In this document: positions 56,036 to 64,000 of the stretch, one piece after another
How the letters are laid out: each line of letters opens with the position of its first letter
How positions within the stretch are numbered: the first letter of the stretch is position 1
Source: Chlorops oryzae
Taxonomy: Eukaryota > Arthropoda > Insecta > Diptera > Chloropidae
Direction: 5' to 3'
DNA: 64,000 nt
Assembly (NCBI GenBank): GCA_020466095.1
Contig: CM035808.1
Coordinates: forward strand, 5,412,822-5,476,821
The notes under the pieces: generated by a model
What the model saw: the letters and a program-made list of their open reading frames with translations, nothing else
Told to the model about the DNA's origin: nothing
Database searches by the model: none
Made by a program: the position numbers and the translations under genes

Positions 56036-57734
56036 AAATCCGAGCTCTAGTAATAATCAAAGATTTTGAGAACACTTTTAAAAAGAGTTAATTTCGCATT
56101 AAATTTATTTTTTTTTAATTTCAGGGGACCGCGGAACCCTATTGATTAATATGAAGGATATGACAATGCCGAGCTTAATGCACTCAGATTGCTTGTAGAA
56201 GAATGGCAGGATATACTCGCCTACACATCGTTCTTTTGTTTTCAAGTAAGCATTTCATAGCAACTCAAGCCTTACCAATGGAATTTTCACGAACCAATAC
56301 ACAAATCGAGTAACTCGTGTCAAGGAGATATGGAGCAAACGTCCTTTTGTCTCAGCAGAATTATTATACCTACATTAAATTATTAATCTACGAGAATTCC
56401 AGATTCCTTAGCACCGGAACATGTTGACATTTATACTGATTTCGCTGCAATCAAAAATTATGTAAAGTACTTACTTCATTAACATACGCGTCTGACGACC
56501 TTCGGCGCAGCACACGAACTAAGTCCTTTAGCAAGGATATTTTGAAATGCATGAATAAATTCAAGCACAGCATTTCTTTGGAAAACATATTATGCCAAGG
56601 CGCTCTTCAACGAATAAATATTTGAGTGAGTGTAACAGTGGAAGCTGTTATTATTCCATTTTCGAGCATTCCTATAGACGTTCACCTTTTTGTACATGGC
56701 TTCATGTGCCAAGTTATTCAAGTTATTCGATAAACGCCAATTTTTTATTCAATTTGCATTTTTTAAAACAATGAAAAACAGATGTCCCAACTGCCATGAA
56801 CTGCGAGCGTTCATGGGCTCGTACAAATTCACAAATTCACCGATTCACATATTCTGCAGCCGCAACTAGGAAAAGAACTATCCCAATCGAAGAGAGAGAG
56901 AGTTTTATGCTAGATCTCAAGGATAATGTGTTGACTTCAAACTGAGCAAAGTTTTATTGATGCTGTTGAGAACAGGTCAGCCATTTGGAATTTCATAATT
57001 TAATATAAAGTTTATTTAGTAAGAAAAATTTAACGATAAAACTCTTATTGATTAAAATATTAATCTAAATAAGTTTTTGTTTTGCCCCTCGTGCTGAAAT
57101 TACAAAAGTTGCAAAATTCTTAAAAATAAAAATCAAATAAGATAGACGAAGTTTACCATCATAACGAAAAAGAATTTCAATTTAAATTTTTAATAAAATA
57201 AAAAACTTCGAATCATATCAAATGTAGGCCGACGGCGTTAGCAGATCTTCTTTTTTTTTTAAAGATTGTAAGATTGCAGATTGATTTGCAATATTGTGAT
57301 TCATGTATCAAATCGAATTTTATAAATAATAAAATAAAAAGAATTAAAGTAAAAAATACTATTTTAGTGTCAACATGGACATAGTATTAGGAATTTGGGA
57401 TCCACCGATGTAAAGTGCTTCAAAGCAACATTTAAAACCAATTCCTAAACGCAATTTAATTTCAACATAAAATTTTAATCAAATATTATTTTTATTATAT
57501 TTGTATTGGAGCAAACAATCTCAATTTGAAAGAGCATAGGCAGAATGGTGAGAAAATATAGAATTGTCCAGCAGCTTACCCCGCACGAATTCTTTTAAGG
57601 TTTTAAAGAGACGTTCAGTAGTGAAAAGTTGTCAATCACTCTATCATATAAAATGTCATTATGCCCTTAAATGTACTCTAGTTTTAAGATTCGACGGCTT
57701 CTTTTTCCCGCCAAAATGATATTTCAAATAATTG
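56036..57734. other. DNA between the AT-rich array and the satellite
   Basis: No gene is recognised. A diverged echo of the satellite (GGCTTCTTTTTCCCGCCAAA at 57690-57709) precedes the first good unit. Confidence 0.5.
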
Positions 57735-60700
57735 TCATTTTGAGACAGTTAAACCTGAAAAATAAACTTCATTCAAAAATATATAACGGCTTTATTTTCC
57801 CGCCAAAATTAAAATTCCAAAAAAACTTCAAAAAATAACAAAAAATACAAAATTTTCAAAACCCCAAAATTCCCAGTAGTTTCCGAGATATAAGCATTTG
57901 AAATTTTGGCATCCACCTTCTGTTTTTCCTGTTCGCCTAGTGAACCAGACGAATTTTTTCGAATTGAGCTCCGCATTTCTTGGGCATATGATTTCCTCGA
58001 TAACTAAAGTCTTTTTTGAAACTTCGGCGGTAAGTATGCATTCTTGTGATCCTCCATCACACTTTGCAATGAATAAAATTTTAATATTTCCACGGGTAAG
58101 GAAAATGCGAAAAAGTGCTTCAAATAGGGGGAAAGCGTAGAATTTTCCAGGAATTTTCTCCATGGGAATTTTCTTTAGGATCTGAGGAACCATTTAGAAA
58201 AAAAAAATTTCAAAAACCCTGTAGGAAATGTCATTTTGAGACAGTTTAACCCGAAAAAGAAACTTAATTCAAAAAAATATAACGGCTTTATTTTCCCGCC
58301 AAAATGAAAATTCCAAAAAAACTTCAAAAAATAAAAAAAAATACAAAATTTTCAAAACCCCAAAATTCCCAGTAGTTTCCGAGATATAAGCATTTGAAAT
58401 TTTGGCATCCACCTTCTGTTTTTCCTGTTCGCCTAGTGAACCAGACGAATTTTTTCGAATTGAGCTCCGCATTTCTTGGGCATATGATTTTCTCGATAAC
58501 TTAAGTCTTTTTTGAAACTTCGGCGGTAAGTATGCATTCTTGTGATCCTCCATCACACTTTGCAATGAATAAAATTTTTATTATTTCCACGGGTAAGGAA
58601 AATGCGAAAAGTGCTTCAAATAGGGGGAAAGCGTAGAATTTTCCAGGAATTTTCTCCATGGGAATTTTCTTTAGGATCTGAGGAACCATTTAGAAAAAAA
58701 AAAATTTCAAAAACCCTGTAGGAAATGTCATTTTGAGACAGTTTAACCCGAAAAAGAAACTTAATTCAAAAAAATATAACGGCTTTATTTTCCCGCCAAA
58801 ATGAAAATTCCAAAAAAACTTCAAAAATAAAAAAAAATACAAAATTTTCAAAACCCCAAAATTCCCAGTAGTTTCCGAGATATAAGCATTTGAAATTTTG
58901 GCATCCACCTTCTGTTTTTCCTGTTCGCCTAGTGAACCAGACGAATTTTTTCGAATTGAGCTCCGCATTTCTTGGGCATATGATTTTCTCGATAACTAAA
59001 GTCTTTTTTGAAACTTCGGCGGTAAGTATGCATTCTTGTGATCCTCCATCACACTTTGCAATGAATAAAATTTTAATATTTCCACGGGTAAGGAAAATGC
59101 GAAAAGTGCTTCAAATAGGGGGAAAGCGTGGAATTTTCCAGGAATTTTCTCCATGGGAATTTTCTTTAGCATCTGAGGAACCATTTAGAAAAAAAAAATT
59201 TCAAAAACCCTGTAGGAAATGTCATTTTGAGACAGTTTAACCCGAAAAAGAAACTTAATTCAAAAAAATATAACGGCTTTATTTTCCCGCCAAAATGAAA
59301 ATTCCAAAAAAACTTCAAAAAATAAAAAAAATACAAAATTTTCAAAACCCCAAAATTCCCAGTAGTTTCCGAGATATAAGCATTTGAAATTTTGGCATCC
59401 ACCTTCTGTTTTTCCTGTTCGCCTAGTGAACCAGACGAATTTTTTCGAATTGAGCTCCGCATTTCTTGGGCATATGATTTCCTCGATAACTAAAGTCTTT
59501 TTTGAAACTTCGGCGGTAAGTATGCATTCTTGTGATCCTCCATCACACTTTGCAATGAATAAAATTTTATTATTTCCACGGGTAAGGAAAATGCGAAAAG
59601 TGCTTCAAATAGGGGGAAAGCGTAGAATTTTCCAGGAATTTTCTCCATGGGAATTTTCTTTAGGATCTGAGGAACCATTTAGAAAAAAAAAAATTTTCAA
59701 AAACCCTGTAGGAAATGTCATTTTGAGACAGTTTAACCCGAAAAAGAAACTTAATTCAAAAAAATATAACGGCTTTATTTTCCCGCCAAAATGAAAATTC
59801 CAAAAAAACTTCAAAAAATAAAAAAAAATACAAAATTTTCAAAACCCCAAAATTCCCAGTAGTTTCCGAGATATAAGCATTTGAAATTTTGGCATCCACC
59901 TTCTGTTTTTCCTGTTCGCCTAGTGAACCAGACGAATTTTTTCGAATTGAGCTCCGCATTTCTTGGGCATATGATTTCCTCGATAACTAAAGTCTTTTTT
60001 GAAACTTCGGCGGTAAGTATGCATTCTTGTGATCCTCCATCACACTTTGCAATGAATAAAATTTTATATTTCCACGGGTAAGGAAAATGCAAAAGTGCTT
60101 CAAATAGGGGGAAAGCGTAGAATTTTCCAGGAATTTTCTCCATGGGAATTTTCTTTAGGATCTGAGGAACCATTTAGAAAAAACAAAATTTCAAAAACCC
60201 TGTAGGAAATGTCATTTTGAGACAGTTTAACCCGAAAAAGAAACTTAATTCAAAAAAATATAACGGCTTTATTTTCCCGCCAAAATGAAAATTCCAAAAA
60301 AACTTCAAAAAATAAAAAAAAATACAAAATTTTCAAAACCCCAAAATTCCCAGTAGTTTCCGAGATATAAGCATTTGAAATTTTGGCATCCACCTTCTGT
60401 TTTTCCTGTTCGCCTAGTGAACCAGACGAATTTTTTCGAATTGAGCTCCGCATTTCTTGGGCATATGATTTCCTCGATAACTAAAGTCTTTTTTGAAACT
60501 TCGGCGGTAAGTATGCATTCTTGTGATCCTCCATCACACTTTGCAATGAATAAAATTTTAATATTTCCACGGGTAAGGAAAATGCGAAAAGTGCTTCAAA
60601 TAGGGGGAAAGCGTAGAATTTTCCAGGAATTTTCTCCATGGGAATTTTCTTTAGGATCTGAGGAACCATTTAGAAAAAAAAAATTTCAAAAACCCTGTAG

Positions 60701-62840
60701 GAAATGTCATTTTGAGACAGTTTAACCCGAAATAGAAACTTAATTCAAAAAAATATAACGGCTTTATTTTCCCGCCAAAATGAAAATTCCAAAAAAAACT
60801 TCAAAAAATAACAAAAAATACAAAATTTTCAAAACCCCAAAATTCCCAGTAGTTTCCGAGATATAAGCATTTGAAATTTTGGCATCCACCTTCTGTTTTT
60901 CCTGTTCGCCTAGTGAACCAGACGAATTTTTTCGAATTGAGCTCCGCATTTCTTGGGCATATGATTTCCTCGATAACTAAAGTCTTTTTTGAAACTTCGG
61001 CGGTAAGTATGCATTCTTGTGATCCTCCATCACACTTTGCAATGAATAAAATTTTAATATTTCCACGGGTAAGGAAAATGCGAAAAGTGCTTCAAATAGG
61101 GGGAAAGCGTGGAATTTTCCAGGAATTTTCTCCATGGGAATTTTCTTTAGGATCTGAGGAACCATTTAGAAAAAAAAAATTTTCAAAAACCCTGTAGGAA
61201 ATGTCATTTTGAGACAGTTTAACCCGAAAAAGAAACTTAATTCAAAAAAATATAACGGCTTTATTTTCCCGCCAAAATGAAAATTCCAAAAAAACTTCAA
61301 AAAATAACAAAAAATACAAAATTTTCAAAACCCCAAAATTCCCAGTAGTTTCCGAGATATAAGCATTTGAAATTTTGGCATCCACCTTCTGTTTTTCCTG
61401 TTCGCCTAGTGAACCAGACGAATTTTTTCGAATTGAGCTCCGCATTTCTTGGGCATATGATTTCCTCGATAACTAAAGTCTTTTTTGAAACTTCGGCGGT
61501 AAGTATGCATTCTTGTGATCCTCCATCACACTTTGCAATGAATAAAATTTTAATATTTCCACGGGTAAGGAAAATGCGAAAAGTGCTTCAAATAGGGGGA
61601 AAGCGTGGAATTTTCCAGGAATTTTCTCCATGGGAATTTTCTTTAGCATCTGAGGAACCATTTAGAAAAAAAAAATTTCAAAAACCCTGTAGGAAATGTC
61701 ATTTTGAGACAGTTTAACCCGAAAAAGAAACTTAATTCAAAAAAATATAACGGCTTTATTTTCCCGCCAAAATGAAAATTCCAAAAAAACTTCAAAAAAT
61801 AAAAAAAAATACAAAATTTTCAAAACCCAAAATTCCCAGTAGTTTCCGAGATATAAGCATTTGAAATTTTGGCATCCACCTTCTGTTTTTCCTGTTCGCC
61901 TAGTGAACCAGACGAATTTTTTCGAATTGAGCTCCGCATTTCTTGGGCATATGATTTTCTCGATAACTAAAGTCTTTTTTGAAACTTCGGCGGTAAGTAT
62001 GCATTCTTGTGATCCTCCATCACACTTTGCAATGAATAAAATTTTAATATTTCCACGGGTAAGGAAAATGCGAAAAGTGCTTCAAATAGGGGGAAAGCGT
62101 AGAATTTTCCAGGAATTTTCTCCATGGGAATTTTCTTTAGGATCTGAGGAACCATTTAGAAAAAAAAAAATTTCAAAAACCCTGTAGGAAATGTCATTTT
62201 GAGACAGTTTAACCCGAAAAAGAAACTTAATTCAAAAAAATATAACGGCTTTATTTTCCCGCCAAAATGAAAATTCCAAAAAAACTTCAAAAAATAAAAA
62301 AAAATACAAAATTTTCAAAACCCCAAAATTCCCAGTAGTTTCCGAGATATAAGCATTTGAAATTTTGGCATCCACCTTCTGTTTTTCCTGTTCGCCTAGT
62401 GAACCAGACGAATTTTTTCGAATTGAGCTCCGCATTTCTTGGGCATATGATTTTCTCGATAACTAAAGTCTTTTTGAAACTTCGGCGGTAAGTATGCATT
62501 CTTGTGATCCTCCATCACACTTTGCAATGAATAAAATTTTAATATTTCCACGGGTAAGGAAAATGCGAAAAAGTGCTTCAAATAGGGGGAAAGCGTAGAA
62601 TTTTCCAGGAATTTTCTCCATGGGAATTTTCTTTAGGATCTGAGGAACCATTTAGAAAAAAAAAATTTCAAAAACCCTGTAGGAAATGTCATTTTGAGAC
62701 AGTTTAACCCGAAAAAGAAACTTAATTCAAAAAAATATAACGGCTTTATTTTCCCGCCAAAATGAAAATTCCAAAAAAACTTCAAAAAATAAAAAAAAAA
62801 CAAAATTTTCAAAACCCCAAATTCCCAGTAGTTTCCGAGA

Positions 62841-62843
<3 letters not shown>
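57735..62843 (+). repeat. Satellite array, about 495 bp per unit, ~10 units
   Basis: Ten head-to-tail units. The phrase TTTGAAATTTTGGCATCCAC recurs every 494-497 bp (57898 is the in-unit Met; later ones at 58890, 59384, 59881, 60375, 60871, 61367 and 61861). Units differ mainly by A-run length and a few bases. The first unit is more diverged (TTAAACCTGAAAAAT), as expected at an array edge. Frames of 60-136 codons recur on both strands in every unit, break at A-run length changes and show no protein motif. I regard them as non-coding. Confidence 0.95.

Positions 62844-62916
<73 letters not shown>
62844..62916. other. 42-A run followed by 31-C run, replacing part of a unit
   Basis: Within a satellite unit the sequence jumps from GAGATAT to 42 A (62844-62885) and 31 C (62886-62916), then resumes at CAAATAGGGGG. 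About 230 bp of the unit is replaced by homopolymer. This looks like a sequencing or consensus artefact. Confidence 0.8.
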
Positions 62917-62918
<2 letters not shown>

Positions 62919-63222
62919 ATAGGGGGAAAGCGTGGAATTTTCCAGGAATTTTCTCCATGGGAATTTTCTTTAGGATCTGAGGAACCATTTAGAAAAAAAA
63001 AAATTTCAAAAACCCTGTAGGAAATGTCATTTTGAGACAGTTTAACCCGAAAAAGAAACTTAATTCAAAAAAATATAACGGCTTTATTTTCCCGCCAAAA
63101 TGAAAATTCCAAAAAAACTTCAAAAAATAAAAAAAATACAAAATTTTCAAAACCCCAAAATTCCCAGTAGTTTCCGAGATATAAGCATTTGAAATTTTGG
63201 CATCCACCTTCTGTTTTTCCTG
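62917..63222 (+). repeat. Satellite, partial unit before the gap
   Basis: Same orientation and sequence as the main array, ending at the N block. Confidence 0.9.
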
Positions 63223-63322
63223 NNNNNNNNNNNNNNNNNNNNNNNNNNNNNNNNNNNNNNNNNNNNNNNNNNNNNNNNNNNNNNNNNNNNNNNNNNNNNN
63301 NNNNNNNNNNNNNNNNNNNNNN
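63223..63322. other. Assembly gap, 100 N
   Basis: Exactly 100 unknown bases, a conventional size for a gap of unknown length. Confidence 0.95.
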
Positions 63323-64000
63323 AAAAGAATGCATACTTACCGCCGAAGTTTCAAAAAAGACTTTAGTTATCGAGAAAATCATATGCCAAAGAAATGCGGA
63401 GCTCAATTCCAAAAAATTCGTCTGGTTCACTAGGCGAACAGGAAAAACAGAAGGTGGATGCCAAAATTTCAAATGCTTATATCTCGGAAACTACTGGGAA
63501 TTTTGGGGTTTTGAAAATTTGTATTTTTTTTATTTTTTGAAGTTTTTTTGGAATTTTCATTTTGGCGGGAAAATAAAGCCGTTATATTTTTTTGAATTAA
63601 GTTTCTTTTTCGGGTTAAACTGTCTCAAAATGACATTTCCTACAGGGTTTTTGAAAATTTTTTTTTTCTAAATGGTTCCTCAGATCTAAAGAAAATTCCC
63701 ATGGAGAAAATTCCTGGAAAATTCACGCTTTCCCCCTATTTGAAGCACTTTTTGCATTTTCCTTACCCGTGGAAATATTAAAATTTTATTCATTGCAAAG
63801 GGTGATGGAGATCAAAGAATGCATACTTACCGCCGAAGTTTCAAAAAAGACTTAGTTATCGAGAAAATCATATGCCAAGAAATGCGGAGCTCAAACCAAA
63901 AAATTCGTCTGGTTCACTAGGCGAACAGGAAAAACAGAAGGTGGATGCCAAAATTTCAAATGCTTATATCTCGGAAACTACTGGGAATTTTGGGGTTTTG
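63323..64000 (-). repeat. Satellite in inverted orientation
   Basis: The sequence is the reverse complement of the same unit (for example GGTGGATGCCAAAATTTCAA at 63453), with slightly more differences than inside the main array. It runs to the window end. Confidence 0.9.

Noticed and set aside
57828..63671. Recurrent 60-160 codon frames in the satellite
   Set aside because: They repeat with the unit on both strands, break at A-run changes and (near the end) run through N bases.

Overview
This is eukaryotic, AT-rich, repeat-dense DNA. It most likely comes from a higher fly (Diptera, Schizophora). The evidence is a Himar1-type irritans mariner, an NMDA-receptor-2-like exon of insect type, and dipteran interspersed repeats with GTGGGCGTGGC and GGACGGACAGAC motifs. 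There are no operons and no prokaryotic features. Only one host gene is convincingly present. All other intact or broken coding sequence belongs to mobile elements, and most long open frames are by-products of tandem repeats.

The host gene lies on the minus strand at about 39.3-40.6 kb. An exon ending at a GT donor (39321/39320) encodes the start of the extracellular amino-terminal domain of a glutamate receptor that I read as Nmdar2. A 349-codon low-complexity frame with a signal-peptide-like segment lies just upstream, but in a different frame. Transcription runs toward lower coordinates. I see no second exon, so 1-39321 is probably intron, and the DNA above 40.6 kb is 5' flank or upstream intron.

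The inferred intron (1-39.3 kb) is a stack of mobile elements. It holds three hAT-type elements with exact 8-bp target duplications (6.5, 17.0 and 32.7 kb; the last contains a LINE fragment with its own 18-bp duplication). It also holds a nearly intact mariner (25.2-26.5 kb) nested in older inverted-repeat elements, TA-, TTA- and TTAA-flanked MITEs, two further 5'-truncated LINEs (15.5 and 35.6 kb), a dipteran repeat with internal 127-bp repeats (9.7-10.9 kb), and minisatellites of 12 bp and 34 bp. A roughly 570-bp (GA)n tract appears to have grown inside the terminal repeat of a MITE.

Upstream of the gene (40.6-57.7 kb) the DNA is mostly unique or simple sequence. It carries a 908-bp inverted-repeat element with two tRNA-like modules (41.8-42.7 kb), a member of the CCCAG element family (47.9-48.5 kb) and a hammerhead-ribozyme-like motif (53.46-53.51 kb, minus).

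From 57.7 kb to the end lies a satellite of about 495 bp per unit. It is interrupted by an A-run/C-run block and a 100-N gap, after which its orientation is reversed.

The most unusual pattern is that several different terminal-inverted-repeat elements (12.9, 21.6, 37.4, 41.8 and 47.9 kb) each carry internal tRNA-like modules with recognisable B-box motifs, mostly on the minus strand.
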